Source: Salsipaludibacter sp963735045 (GTDB lineage Bacteria; Actinomycetota; Nitriliruptoria; Nitriliruptorales; Nitriliruptoraceae). From it: a DNA stretch of 64,000 nt. How positions within the stretch are numbered: the stretch's first letter is position 1; each line of letters starts with the position of its first letter. The DNA lies in NCBI GenBank assembly GCA_963735045.1, contig CAVTIZ010000002.1, forward strand, positions 558,001 to 622,000. Direction: 5' to 3'. Below, one piece after another: positions 8,371 through 16,693 of the stretch. The translations under genes were made by a program, and so were the position numbers. Below the pieces are notes generated by a model. That model saw only the letters and a list, made by a program, of their open reading frames with translations, was not told the origin of the DNA and did no database searches.

Positions 8371-9098
8371 GTCCGGTGATCGACCCGGACAACGGGCGCC
8401 CAGCCGCGTCGTGGGACGCCGCCGTGGCGGCGCTGCCGCTCGCCCGGGACTGGCCGCCGGTCCGGCGGTGGGTGGTGGTCGCCCCCCATCCCGACGACGA
8501 GGTGCTGGGGACGGGCGGGGCGCTGGCACGCGCCGCCGCCGGCGGGGTCGCGGTGGACGTGGTCACGGTCACCGATGGCGAGGCGTCACACCCGGGGCTG
8601 TCGCCGTCGGGGCGGCGTGGGTTGGCGGGCCGGCGACGCCAGGAGTCGCGTGCGGCGGACGTCGCCCTCGGCCTGCGACCCCGACGGCACTTCCTCGGCC
8701 TCCCCGACGGGGGGATCGCCCGCCACGAGGACCGGCTGGCCGACCTGCTGGCACCGCTCCTCGCCACCCGGGCCGCCGTCGCCACGGTGGCCCCCGACGA
8801 CGGCCATCCCGACCACGACGCGACCGGCCGAGCCTGTGTTCGGGCGGCCGCGGTCGTGGGCGTTCCGGTCGCGCGCTACGTCGTGTGGGCCTGGAACTGG
8901 GATCACGACACCGCGGGCCGACTCGCCGGGGCGGCCCGGCTGGCGCTGACGCCCGACGAGGCCGCGCGCAAGTGGCGAGCGGTGCATGCCCATGCCAGCC
9001 AGGTCACCGACCGTGGCGCCGCCGGCGCGGTGCTGCCGACGGCCGCCCTGGCCCACCATCGTCGCGCGGTCGAGGTCGTGTGGGCGGTCGCGCCGTGA
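8367..9098 (+). CDS. PIG-L/LmbE-family deacetylase
   Basis: A 243-residue member of the zinc-dependent N-acetylglucosamine deacetylase family (PIG-L, MshB, BshB). The signature VVVAPHPDDEVLG carries His41-Pro-Asp-Asp44-Glu, giving the first His/Asp zinc ligands and general base. PDDGHPDHDATG supplies the second His. The family removes acetyl groups from GlcNAc-containing conjugates. Here it sits in a run of glycan-type genes rather than mycothiol genes, so a cell-surface or secreted glycoconjugate is the likelier target. ATGA overlap with the methyltransferase. Confidence 0.85.
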   Translation: MSPVIDPDNGRPAASWDAAVAALPLARDWPPVRRWVVVAPHPDDEVLGTGGALARAAAGGVAVDVVTVTDGEASHPGLSPSGRRGLAGRRRQESRAADVALGLRPRRHFLGLPDGGIARHEDRLADLLAPLLATRAAVATVAPDDGHPDHDATGRACVRAAAVVGVPVARYVVWAWNWDHDTAGRLAGAARLALTPDEAARKWRAVHAHASQVTDRGAAGAVLPTAALAHHRRAVEVVWAVAP

Positions 9099-9793
9099 GG
9101 CCGCACCGCATGGTCGTCGTGGTCCCGGCCCGCGACGAGGAGCGTGAACTCCCCGCCTGCCTCGCGGGGCTGCTGGTCGCGGTGGCCAACAGCCCCGTCC
9201 CGGCCCGGATCGTGCTGGTCGACGACGCCAGCCTGGACGCCACCGCCGCGGTGGCCCGGGGCCGGCTGACCCCTCCGCACGTGGTGGTGGCGGGTCCGGG
9301 TCTCGACGTCGGCAGCGCCCGGCGGCACGGGGTGGTGGTCGGCACCGCCGCCGACGACGTCGACCCACGACGCGTGTGGGTTGCCAGCACGGACGCCGAC
9401 ACCGTGGTCCCGCCCGACTGGCTCGGCCGCCAGGTCGCGCATGCCACGGCGGGCACCGACGCGGTGGCCGGCGTCGTGGCACTGGGCGACGCGCCGCCCG
9501 CCCTGGTGGCGGCGTTCCGGACGCGCTACGGGTCGCGCACCGGCGGGGCCCACCCGCACCTGCATGCGGCCAACCTCGGCATCCGACTGTCGACGCTGCG
9601 TGCGGCCGGGTCGTGGCGACCCGGCGGCCATGCCGAGGAGCACGACCTGTGGCGCCGGCTGCCGGTCGGGACCCGGGTGGTGACCGACGCCGCGCTGGTC
9701 GTGACCACCTCGGCGCGGTTGCGCGGTCGGGTGCCGATCGGATTCGCCGACGACCTCGCCCGCCTGTGGGGCGTCGCCGAGCCCGCCGGCTGA
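9095..9793 (+). CDS. Family 2 glycosyltransferase
   Basis: A 232-residue GT-A enzyme. It shows VVVPARDEERELPACL at the nucleotide-binding strand, IVLVDDASLDAT next, and ASTDADTVVPPDW with the DxD-type metal site (Asp-Ala-Asp). GGHAEEHDLWRRL is the ED-type acceptor motif. It lacks membrane segments, so it probably works in the cytosol. The predicted GTG start overlaps the deacetylase stop, closing the five-gene coupled operon that begins at 6180. Donor and acceptor are unknown. Confidence 0.8.
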   Translation: MRPHRMVVVVPARDEERELPACLAGLLVAVANSPVPARIVLVDDASLDATAAVARGRLTPPHVVVAGPGLDVGSARRHGVVVGTAADDVDPRRVWVASTDADTVVPPDWLGRQVAHATAGTDAVAGVVALGDAPPALVAAFRTRYGSRTGGAHPHLHAANLGIRLSTLRAAGSWRPGGHAEEHDLWRRLPVGTRVVTDAALVVTTSARLRGRVPIGFADDLARLWGVAEPAG

Positions 9794-9809
9794 CGCGTCG
9801 GTCCCGCAT

Positions 9810-9837
9810 GCATGCCAGGGGGCCGGGCGTGGCAGGT
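9810..9837 (+). promoter_or_regulatory. Copy 2 of bipartite element RCATG-N13-CGTGGCAGGT
   Basis: GCATG at 9810-9814 (within GCATGCATG), 13 bases, then CGTGGCAGGT at 9828-9837 and a G-rich run. It lies 104 bases before the sulfotransferase ATG at 9942, in the same direction, and starts 16 bases after the preceding stop. It would give the second sugar operon its own promoter or leader. Confidence 0.5.
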
Positions 9838-9941
9838 GGGGTGGCGCCCGGTGCGGCGCATCGGCCGCCCCCCGGCCCCGGCCCCGAACCGGGGTCGTCC
9901 GCGCCCACCGCGCCCACCGTCCAACGTCTTCGGAGGTGCCC

Positions 9942-10817
9942 ATGTCGTGCCCGACCGTCGCCCCGGCCGCTGGCCCGACGACCACGGCCTCGGCCATCGC
10001 GGTCGCCGAGCCCGACGCCGGAGGCGAGCAGGGATCGGGCCAGGACCGCCCAGCCGTCGTCGACCGTCCGGTGTTCGTCCTGGCCCCGACCTGGCGCTGC
10101 GGCTCGACGCTGGTGCAACGCCTCCTCACGGCGTCCGGGGACGTGTGGCTGTGGGGTGAGCCCTTCGACCGGGCGGCACCGCTGCAGAGCCTCCACGAGC
10201 AGTTGGCGCCGTTCGGCGACGACTGGCCGACCGTGGACCACGAGGTCGACCCGGTGGATCCCGCCACGACCTGGATCGCGCTGATGAGCCCGGCCCGCGA
10301 GCAGTTGCTGGCGGCCCACCGCGCCTACGTGCGAACCCTGCTCGCCCCGCCGCGTCCGGGACCGCGATGGGGATGCAAGGAGGTCCGCCTGGGCGGTCCG
10401 GAGGTGGCGTGGCTGCTCGACCTGTTCCCGGGTGCCCGGATCGTGCTGCTGGTGCGTGACCCGGTGGCTGCCTGGGCATCCTTCTCCGCCAACTCCGGCT
10501 GGTTCTGGCGCTGGCCCGACCACCGCGTCCACACGGCCGAGGAGTTCGCCGACCTGTGGGCGGGCCAGGTGGCCTCGTTCCTGACGGTGGCGGACCGCCC
10601 CGAGTGCCTGCTGGTCCGCCACGAGGACGTCGTCGCCCGCACCGTGCTCGACGACCTCGCCGACCACGTCGGCGTCCGCGTCCCGGGCGAGCCACTGGAC
10701 CATGTCCTGCGGGGGATCGACCAGCCGCCCGGCACGCCGTCGCCCGACGTGGTGGCGCGGGTGCGACGACTCACGGCGGGTCCGGCCGCTGCCGTGGGCT
10801 ACCCCGCCGCGCCGTGA
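9942..10817 (+). CDS. Sulfotransferase-family protein
   Basis: A 291-residue protein. LAPTWRCGSTLVQRLL near residues 48-62 is the 5'-phosphosulfate-binding loop of PAPS-dependent sulfotransferases (here C-G-S-T-L in place of K-S-G-T-T). IVLLVRDPVAAWASFSANSGWFW is the 3'-phosphate-binding motif with Arg-Asp-Pro. The first 40 residues are low-complexity. I chose the ATG at 9942 because GGAGG lies 5 bases upstream. With glycosyltransferases downstream it may sulfate a glycolipid or exported glycan. Confidence 0.75.
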   Translation: MSCPTVAPAAGPTTTASAIAVAEPDAGGEQGSGQDRPAVVDRPVFVLAPTWRCGSTLVQRLLTASGDVWLWGEPFDRAAPLQSLHEQLAPFGDDWPTVDHEVDPVDPATTWIALMSPAREQLLAAHRAYVRTLLAPPRPGPRWGCKEVRLGGPEVAWLLDLFPGARIVLLVRDPVAAWASFSANSGWFWRWPDHRVHTAEEFADLWAGQVASFLTVADRPECLLVRHEDVVARTVLDDLADHVGVRVPGEPLDHVLRGIDQPPGTPSPDVVARVRRLTAGPAAAVGYPAAP

Positions 10818-10927
10818 CCCGCGGTCACGGCATCGGATCGCCACGGGACCGAGCCACCGAAACCACCGCGGGCACTGCCCGGGCCCAGGCCCGCCCGATG
10901 CCAACCTGTCGACCGACCGGAGCCTGC

Positions 10928-11992
10928 ATGCACGTCGCACTCATCGCCTCGGCCCGCCATCCCATCCGGCGGCCGTTCATGGGGGGCCTGGAGAGCCACA
11001 CCTACCACCATGCCCGGGCGCTGCGTGCGCGTGGCCATCGCGTGACGGTGTTCGCCGGTGGTGGCGACGACGACCTCGAGGTGGACGACGTGCTGGCCGA
11101 CGCGCACCGCTTCGGCTTCTCCGACGCGGCCATGGACGACGTCTCGGCGATGTCGCTGGCCTTCCTGGCCGAGCACCACGCCTACCTGTCGCTGATGCGG
11201 GCCCTGGCCGTCCGCGACGACATCGACGTGGTGCACAACGAGTCCCTGCACTACCTCCCGATCGCGATGGCCCCGGACCTGCCGTCCCCGGTCGTGACGA
11301 CCCTGCACACGCCGCCGACACCGTGGCTGGAGAGCGCCTTCGCGACGCTGCCCGATCCGGACCGGGTGCGGGTGGTGTCGGTGTCGGACACCAATGCGGC
11401 GGCGTGGCACCTCGCCACGCCGATCGAGGTCGTCCCCAACGGCATCCCGCTGGAGGAGTGGCCCTTCGTCGCGGAGCCCGCCAGCGACCGAGCCGTGTGG
11501 ATGGGGCGGATCGTGCCCGAGAAGGGCCCGGAACTGGCCATCGATGCCTGCCGTGCCCTGGGGATGGACCTCGTCCTGGCCGGACCGGTCGCCGACCCCG
11601 ACTTCCACGCGGCCGAGGTGGTGCCGCGTCTGGGCGACGGGATCACCCACGTCGGCCACCTCGCCAACCCCGAGCTGGCGGAGCTGGTCGGAACCAGTCG
11701 GGTCCTGCTGGCCACCCCACGCTGGGACGAGCCGTACGGCCTGGTGGTGGCCGAGGCGCTGGCCACGGGCACGCCGGTGGCGGCGCTGGACCGGGGGGCG
11801 GTCCCCGAACTGCTCACCGCCCGGACCGGGGTGGTGGCTGCCTCGGAGGACCCGGAGGACCTCGCCGCCGCGGTCGTGGCCGCCGGACGGCTGGACCGGG
11901 CCGACGCGCGGGCCTGGGCCGAGCAGCACGCCTCGATCGACGTGATGGTGGATCGCTACGAGGCCATCTACCGCGACCTCGCGGCGGCATGA
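10928..11992 (+). CDS. Family 4 glycosyltransferase
   Basis: A 354-residue GT-B enzyme. The N-domain acceptor loop is PFMGGLESHTYHHARALRARGH; the C-domain has VVPNGIPLEEW, GRIVPEKGPELAI and PRWDEPYGLVVAEALATGTPV. The last is the E-x7-E motif that contacts the nucleotide-sugar phosphate and ribose. It transfers a sugar, usually with retention, to a lipid or growing glycan on the inner face of the membrane. About 110 bases separate it from the sulfotransferase, so it may be in the same transcript. Its stop overlaps the next start. Confidence 0.85.
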   Translation: MHVALIASARHPIRRPFMGGLESHTYHHARALRARGHRVTVFAGGGDDDLEVDDVLADAHRFGFSDAAMDDVSAMSLAFLAEHHAYLSLMRALAVRDDIDVVHNESLHYLPIAMAPDLPSPVVTTLHTPPTPWLESAFATLPDPDRVRVVSVSDTNAAAWHLATPIEVVPNGIPLEEWPFVAEPASDRAVWMGRIVPEKGPELAIDACRALGMDLVLAGPVADPDFHAAEVVPRLGDGITHVGHLANPELAELVGTSRVLLATPRWDEPYGLVVAEALATGTPVAALDRGAVPELLTARTGVVAASEDPEDLAAAVVAAGRLDRADARAWAEQHASIDVMVDRYEAIYRDLAAA

Positions 11993-13197
11993 CCCCGGGA
12001 TCCCCACGGGCCGGCGCGATCGGCTGGTACGCCCACCACCACGGCCACGGACACCTCCTGCGGGCCGGCCAGGTCGCCGCGCACCTGGACCACCCGGTGA
12101 CGTTGCTGACGTCGGCGGCCGTGGCACCGGGTCCCTGGTCGGCGGGGGTGGTCGACCTCGCGCCCGACGTCGCGTCGCCGGGCGGTCCGGACCCCCTCGT
12201 CCTGCCGGTGCCCCCCGCCCTGCACTGGGCCCCGGGCGACCTCGCCGACCTCCGCCGCCGAACGGCCCAGCTGGCCACGTGGATGGAGCGCGCCGCGCCG
12301 GCCGCGATGGTCGTGGACGTGTCGGTGGAGGTCGCGCTGCAGGCCCGACTGGCCGGCGTGCCCGTGGCCTGGGTCCGCCAGCACGGCCGGCGGACCGACC
12401 CGGCCCATCGGGGTGCCTACGCGGCGGCCAGCGTCGTCGTCAGCCCGTGGCCGGCCTGGCTGGACGCCCACGACCCGATCGCGGCCGACGTCCCCCGGCA
12501 GGTCCACGTCGGGGGCTTCTCGCGGTTCGAGCGGCGGACTCGCGACCGTGCGGCGGCGCGGGACCGGCTCGGATGGGATGCCGGGTCGCGCCATGTCGTG
12601 GTCACGCTGGGTGGTGGCGGCCACGACCTGGACCTCGCGACGCTGGTCCGCGCCGCCCACGCGACGCCCGGGTGGTGCTGGACGGTGCTCGGCGTGCTGG
12701 AGGCGTCGGCGCCGGCCGTGCCACTGGTGGCGACCCCGGGGTGGGTCGCGGACCCGTGGCCGTACCTGGTGGGGGCGGACGTGGTGGTCGCCGCGGCGGG
12801 CCACAACGCGGTGGTCGACGCCGGGGCCGCCGGGGCGAACCTGGTGGTCGTGCCCCAGCCCCGGCCGTGGGACGAACAGGTGCACAAGGCCGAGCTGCTG
12901 GACCGCCACGGCCTGGCCCACGTGTGGCCTCGCTGGCCGGGACCCACCGAGGTGGCTGCGCGCCTGGACGCCGTCGTGGCCGCGCCGCGCACCGCCGCCG
13001 ACCTGCTGGACGGTCGCGGTGCCGCCCGCGCCGCCGAGGTGCTCGACGAGCTGGTCTCGTCGGTGCTCGGCCACCGCGAGGCCACCAGCCCAGCGGCGGG
13101 CCCGGGTGCCCCTCGCCCGTCGGCGGCGACGATGGGCCCCACGCCGTGGTCGGCGACGGGCGCCGGCGCCCGGGGCGGGGTCGTCAGGGGGCGGTGA
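11989..13197 (+). CDS. GT28/MurG-like glycosyltransferase
   Basis: A 402-residue GT-B protein. The N-terminal WYAHHHGHGHLLRAGQVAAHL resembles the G-loop region of MurG/UGT-type enzymes. The C-terminal TPGWVADPWPYLVGADVVVAAAG with HNAVVDAGAAGANLVVVPQ then PWDEQVHKA is the nucleotide-sugar binding motif of family 28. The last 40 residues are low-complexity. The start overlaps the GT4 stop (ATGA). Its 3' end overlaps the convergent GT2 gene by 14 bases. Confidence 0.75.
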   Translation: MTPGSPRAGAIGWYAHHHGHGHLLRAGQVAAHLDHPVTLLTSAAVAPGPWSAGVVDLAPDVASPGGPDPLVLPVPPALHWAPGDLADLRRRTAQLATWMERAAPAAMVVDVSVEVALQARLAGVPVAWVRQHGRRTDPAHRGAYAAASVVVSPWPAWLDAHDPIAADVPRQVHVGGFSRFERRTRDRAAARDRLGWDAGSRHVVVTLGGGGHDLDLATLVRAAHATPGWCWTVLGVLEASAPAVPLVATPGWVADPWPYLVGADVVVAAAGHNAVVDAGAAGANLVVVPQPRPWDEQVHKAELLDRHGLAHVWPRWPGPTEVAARLDAVVAAPRTAADLLDGRGAARAAEVLDELVSSVLGHREATSPAAGPGAPRPSAATMGPTPWSATGAGARGGVVRGR

Positions 13198-14050
13198 CCC
13201 CGTCACGTCGCGCCGTGGACACCTCGTCGTCGGTGGGCAGTCGCCGCAGTCGCAGGTGTCCCCGATCGGGCGCCCAGTCCACCAGCCCGCGGTCGCGGTA
13301 GGCCGCCAGCCAGCCCTCCATGCACCAGTCGCCCCACTTGGCGTGGAAGGTCGTGGCGTTGGCCACGACGTCGGCCACGTGCTGCAGGGGCGGGTCGAAG
13401 CTGGCGTGGTGCTGGTGGTGGGCCACGGCGTCGCCCAACCAGTACAGCGGTACCCCGCTGGCAACGGCCGACCGGGCGAAGTCGGTGTCCTCGCCGCCGT
13501 AGCCCCGGAAGGCGGGGTCGAAGCCACCGATCGTGTCGAGGAAGGTGGTGCGTCGCAGGGCGAAGGACAACGACCAGAACAGCTCCGGGGTGGTGCAGGG
13601 GTGCAGGCCGGGTGGGGGCAACGGGCGGGCGGGATGCGCCTGCCCGTGGGCGTCCAGGCTCGCGGCGTCGGTGGGGTCCACGTCCGCCCCGGCATCGAGG
13701 TAGGACACGCCCCCCATGACCACCCCATCGACCGTGTCGAGGGCCGCGGCCGACGTGGCGACCAGTCCGGGTCCGGGGATGCAGTCCACGTCCAGGAAGA
13801 CCACCGGGCCGTCGTCGGCGGTGGTCGCCGCCAGGTTGCGGGCGCGGGCCAGCGGCAGGCGCGTCCCACCGACGTGGAGGTGGCGAACCTCGCGCGCCGT
13901 GGTCGACCACGCCGGCGACGGGTCGGCACCCCCCATCTGCACCACGACCAGCGCCACGTCGGCCGAGGTGGTGGCGTCCAGGCCACGGACCAGGTTGTGC
14001 AGGTGCTCGGTTCGGTCCCGTACCAGGGTCACCACGGTCGTCACGGCCAC
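13184..14050 (-). CDS. Family 2 glycosyltransferase with galactosyltransferase-type C-terminus
   Basis: A 288-residue GT-A enzyme. TTVVTLVRDRTEHLHNLVRGL is the N-terminal strand and loop, VVFLDVDCIPGPGL the D-x-D site, and DTIGGFDPAFRGYGGEDTDFARS the W/Y-G-G-E-D acceptor motif of beta-galactosyl/GalNAc transferases. It is on the opposite strand to the other sugar genes but tail-to-tail with one, so probably part of the same glycan system. The start codon is uncertain: GTG at 14050 or 14044 both fit, and no ATG lies close. Confidence 0.75.
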   Translation of the reverse strand: MAVTTVVTLVRDRTEHLHNLVRGLDATTSADVALVVVQMGGADPSPAWSTTAREVRHLHVGGTRLPLARARNLAATTADDGPVVFLDVDCIPGPGLVATSAAALDTVDGVVMGGVSYLDAGADVDPTDAASLDAHGQAHPARPLPPPGLHPCTTPELFWSLSFALRRTTFLDTIGGFDPAFRGYGGEDTDFARSAVASGVPLYWLGDAVAHHQHHASFDPPLQHVADVVANATTFHAKWGDWCMEGWLAAYRDRGLVDWAPDRGHLRLRRLPTDDEVSTARRDGVTAP

Positions 14051-14149
14051 CGCCGGGTGCCACCCTCGGCGGTAGGGTCGGGTCGCGTCGCCGGACCGAC
14101 AGCCGGACCGACACCCCGACCGACCTCCCGACGGACACCAGGACCGGAC

Positions 14150-14458
14150 ATGACCGACCACGAGGCGATCGTGGCCGACCTGAAGCGCGACCTGCAGGAC
14201 GGTGACGACCTGGCGACGGCGGTCGCGATCGTCAGCGACGCCGTGCAGCGGCGGATCCGCCGGGTCCAGCGCTCCCTGGACCTGCTCGGCCCCGAGGCAC
14301 CGGCGTCCGCGGACGTCCGGCGACGGCTGCAGGCCGTGCTGGACCGGTACCAGTCCTCGCTCGACGTCCAGAGTCGATCCCTGCGCGCCATCGTCGACGA
14401 GTACCAGCCTCGGATGGACGTGCTCGCGGACGAACTCACCGACGTCGAGACCGACTGA
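14150..14458 (+). CDS. Small helical protein, unknown function
   Basis: A 102-residue, highly charged protein that should form one or two long helices. LRRLQAVLDRYQSS-type heptads and VQRRIRRVQRSLDLLG suggest a coiled coil. No family is recognised. The ATG at 14150 is preceded by a GGACCGG purine-poor leader. A TAGGGT hexamer at 14073-14078 could serve as its -10 box. It is divergent from the GT2 gene and convergent with the diiron-protein gene. Confidence 0.55.
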   Translation: MTDHEAIVADLKRDLQDGDDLATAVAIVSDAVQRRIRRVQRSLDLLGPEAPASADVRRRLQAVLDRYQSSLDVQSRSLRAIVDEYQPRMDVLADELTDVETD

Positions 14459-14516
14459 ACGCCTGGCTCCCGGCGGCGCGGGCCCCAGATCGCGGGCACG
14501 AGCACGACCACCGCGA

Positions 14517-15587
14517 TCACGACCGGGGTCGCCGGGGGTCGTCGCCCGGCTCTCGGCCCTCCAGGAGGCCCGGGGCCGGTCCGACCGGGACCGGTCCGCG
14601 CAACGACGACCGACCGTGCTCCCACGCCCCCACGGCGTGGTCGGTCACCTGCGCCTCCAGCGCGGCCAGCGCGCGGGCGCCGAACACGATGTCGCGGGCC
14701 AGGGCCGGCTCCTGGCGGGCCAGCCCACCCGCCAGCTCCTCCAGCGCGACGGTCTGGTGCTCGGCGTCCGCGACCACGTGGACGTCGTAGAACAGGCGGG
14801 TCCAACTGTCGTAGCCCAGCCGTGACAGCGCCGCGGAGTACCGGGCCATCACCGGCACCGACGCCATCTCGAACAACGCGAGGTGGCCGACCAGGGCACC
14901 TCGCCACCGGCGGTGCAGGCCGAACATCGACACCAGGTTGGTGGTGGCCAGGGTCACGCCGGGGACGAGGTCCAGGTGGGCGCCGTAGCGCGAGTCCAGG
15001 CCGAGGCGATCCAGGTGCAACGCGAACAGGGTGGCATGCATGTCTCGCTCCACGCCCGCGCCGTACTCGTCGAACTGGATGCGGGCCAGTGCCGCCTTGG
15101 CGCCGCCGTCGAGTCGTGGCAGCGCCCAGGTGTGCGGGTCGGCCTCCTTGAGCTGGTAGGCCGACCGGTGGACGGCCTGTTCCTGCAGGTGCACGTGGTC
15201 GCCGTGCCGGTCGCACCACCCGGCCATCGACGCGGTCTCCCCGTCGTGGTCGAACAGGGCCAGCAGCTGCCGGCGGACGTCGGGCGCGGGGTCGACCGGG
15301 CCGACCAGGTCCTGCACGGACACCAGGAACTCCCGCTCGAGGCGGGCCCGCAGGTCCAGCACCACGGGATTCCACTCCCAGCCGTCGTCGACCCCGGCGA
15401 AGCCGCGGTAGTGGAGTTCGTACAGGACGTACAGGGCCAGGGCCTGGTCGTCGTCGCCCACGTGCCCCACGCCGATCCGGGGGGCCACGTCGCCGGCCGA
15501 TGGACATCCGGTCAGCAGGGCCAGGACGTGGGCGGACACCGGACCGCGCGGCTCCGGCAGGACCGGGCGCGTCGTGGTGGGCGACAT
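14517..15587 (-). CDS. Iron-containing redox enzyme family protein (heme-oxygenase-like diiron oxidase fold)
   Basis: A 356-residue protein. The C-terminal 200 residues carry FDEYGAGVERDMH (Glu174, His184), LALFEMAS (Glu240) and FYDVHVVADAEHQ (Asp268, His270, Asp274, His277). This is the Glu/His/Asp spacing of heme-oxygenase-like diiron oxidases, a family that includes fatty-acid decarboxylases and N-oxygenases. The N-terminal 140 residues are another helical region. The substrate is unknown. The chosen ATG at 15587 lies 88 bases after copy 3 of the repeated element. The frame stays open upstream, so a longer N-terminus beginning inside that element at 15701 cannot be excluded. Confidence 0.7.
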   Translation of the reverse strand: MSPTTTRPVLPEPRGPVSAHVLALLTGCPSAGDVAPRIGVGHVGDDDQALALYVLYELHYRGFAGVDDGWEWNPVVLDLRARLEREFLVSVQDLVGPVDPAPDVRRQLLALFDHDGETASMAGWCDRHGDHVHLQEQAVHRSAYQLKEADPHTWALPRLDGGAKAALARIQFDEYGAGVERDMHATLFALHLDRLGLDSRYGAHLDLVPGVTLATTNLVSMFGLHRRWRGALVGHLALFEMASVPVMARYSAALSRLGYDSWTRLFYDVHVVADAEHQTVALEELAGGLARQEPALARDIVFGARALAALEAQVTDHAVGAWEHGRSSLRGPVPVGPAPGLLEGREPGDDPRRPRS

Positions 15588-15675
15588 GGCGCGGAGGGCG
15601 GGGGGCGAGGCTGGCGGTTGACGCGGTGGGCATGGGGACACCCCGGGGGCTCGTCGGACGGTGTTCACCCCCCGT

Positions 15676-15703
15676 ACCTGCCACGCCAGCCCAGCCTCCA
15701 TGC
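15676..15703 (-). promoter_or_regulatory. Copy 3 of bipartite element RCATG-N13-CGTGGCAGGT
   Basis: On the reverse strand, GCATG (15703-15699), 13 bases, then CGTGGCAGGT (15685-15676), followed by a run of six G. It is 88 bases before the ATG of the diiron-protein gene and in the same direction. The intergenic region is shared with the sigma factor gene, which reads the other way. Confidence 0.5.
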
Positions 15704-15837
15704 ACGGGGCCGGATCGTGGGCCGCGATGGCCACTCGACCAGCGTCCGAGCGGCCCGTCGAGGGGTCATGTCCGCGTCCTACCGTCGCCGGTGAACGTGG
15801 GGCCGTCCGCCCCGCGGCGCATCCCGAGAGGCCCGCC

Positions 15838-16641
15838 ATGTCGGCCAACCCACCGTGCGGTGTCCGCGGTGTCGTGTCCTGCGCGGCCCCCGACGCGTCG
15901 CACGTCCGGCGGGTCCGCGACGAGGTCCTGGTCGCGGCGGGCACGCACCACGACACCGCCGGCGAGGCCGCGCGCCGGGAGCTGCTCGACCGGTACCGGC
16001 CCTTGCTGTGGTCGCTGGCGGGCCGCTTCGCCGCCCACGGTCGCAGCAGTCGCGACGACCTCGTGTCCAGCGGCGTCGAGGGGTTGCTGAAGGCCGTGCG
16101 CGACTTCGACGCGGCCCGCGGGGTGCCCTTCGCCGCGTACGCGCGGGCCAAGGTGCACGGGGAGATGCTGCGCTGGTTGCGCGACACCCGCTACGCCGTG
16201 CACGTTCCCCGGCCGTTGCACGAGACGTTCATGCGTGTCCGGCAGGTCGAGGGCGACCTCGCGTCCACGCTCGGACGCCCGCCGTCGGTGGGGGAGGTGG
16301 CGGCGGCCCTCGGCCTTGGCGACGACGAGGTGGTGGAGGCCCTGGCGGTGGGCTCGGCCGACCGGGCCCGCACCGCGGAACTGGTGCGGGCGATGGGTGT
16401 GGAGGTCGACGCCGTCGGGACCGACGTCGACCTGCAGCGGGCCCTGGCGAGGCTGCCCGCCCGGGCCAGGGTCGTCCTCCACCGTCGCTACTGGGTGGGC
16501 GCGACCCAGGCCGAGGTGGCGCGCGAGGTGGGGGTGTCCCAGGGCCAGGTCTCGCGCATCGAGCAGCGCTCGCTGGCACAGCTTCGCGACCTGCTGGGCG
16601 CCGAATTCGGTGACGGGCTGGTGTCCACGCCCCGGTCGTGA
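15838..16641 (+). CDS. RNA polymerase sigma factor, group 3 (SigB/SigF type)
   Basis: A 267-residue alternative sigma factor with regions 2, 3 and 4. Region 2 (about residues 50-115) shows SRDDLVSSGVEGLLKAVRDFDAARG and the -10-contacting VHGEMLRWLRDTRYAVHVPR. Region 3 includes LGRPPSVGEVAAALGL. Region 4 has ALARLPARARVVLHRRYW, then TQAEVAREVGVSQGQVSRIEQRSL (helix-turn-helix for the -35). This is the stress/sporulation type usually held by an RsbW-like anti-sigma factor. A gene resembling one lies convergently next door. A repeated promoter-like element occurs only in the surrounding 11 kb, which suggests a local regulon. Confidence 0.9.
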   Translation: MSANPPCGVRGVVSCAAPDASHVRRVRDEVLVAAGTHHDTAGEAARRELLDRYRPLLWSLAGRFAAHGRSSRDDLVSSGVEGLLKAVRDFDAARGVPFAAYARAKVHGEMLRWLRDTRYAVHVPRPLHETFMRVRQVEGDLASTLGRPPSVGEVAAALGLGDDEVVEALAVGSADRARTAELVRAMGVEVDAVGTDVDLQRALARLPARARVVLHRRYWVGATQAEVAREVGVSQGQVSRIEQRSLAQLRDLLGAEFGDGLVSTPRS

Positions 16642-16693
16642 CCCTGCGGAACCGGTCCCGTCCCGGCGGAATCGGTCCGCGCGCTGACGCGGC

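Noticed and set aside
8586..10940. 784-codon reverse frame antisense to the deacetylase, GT2 and sulfotransferase genes
   Set aside because: It has no recognisable domain, is rich in Arg/Gly/His/Pro, and opposes three genes with clear motifs.
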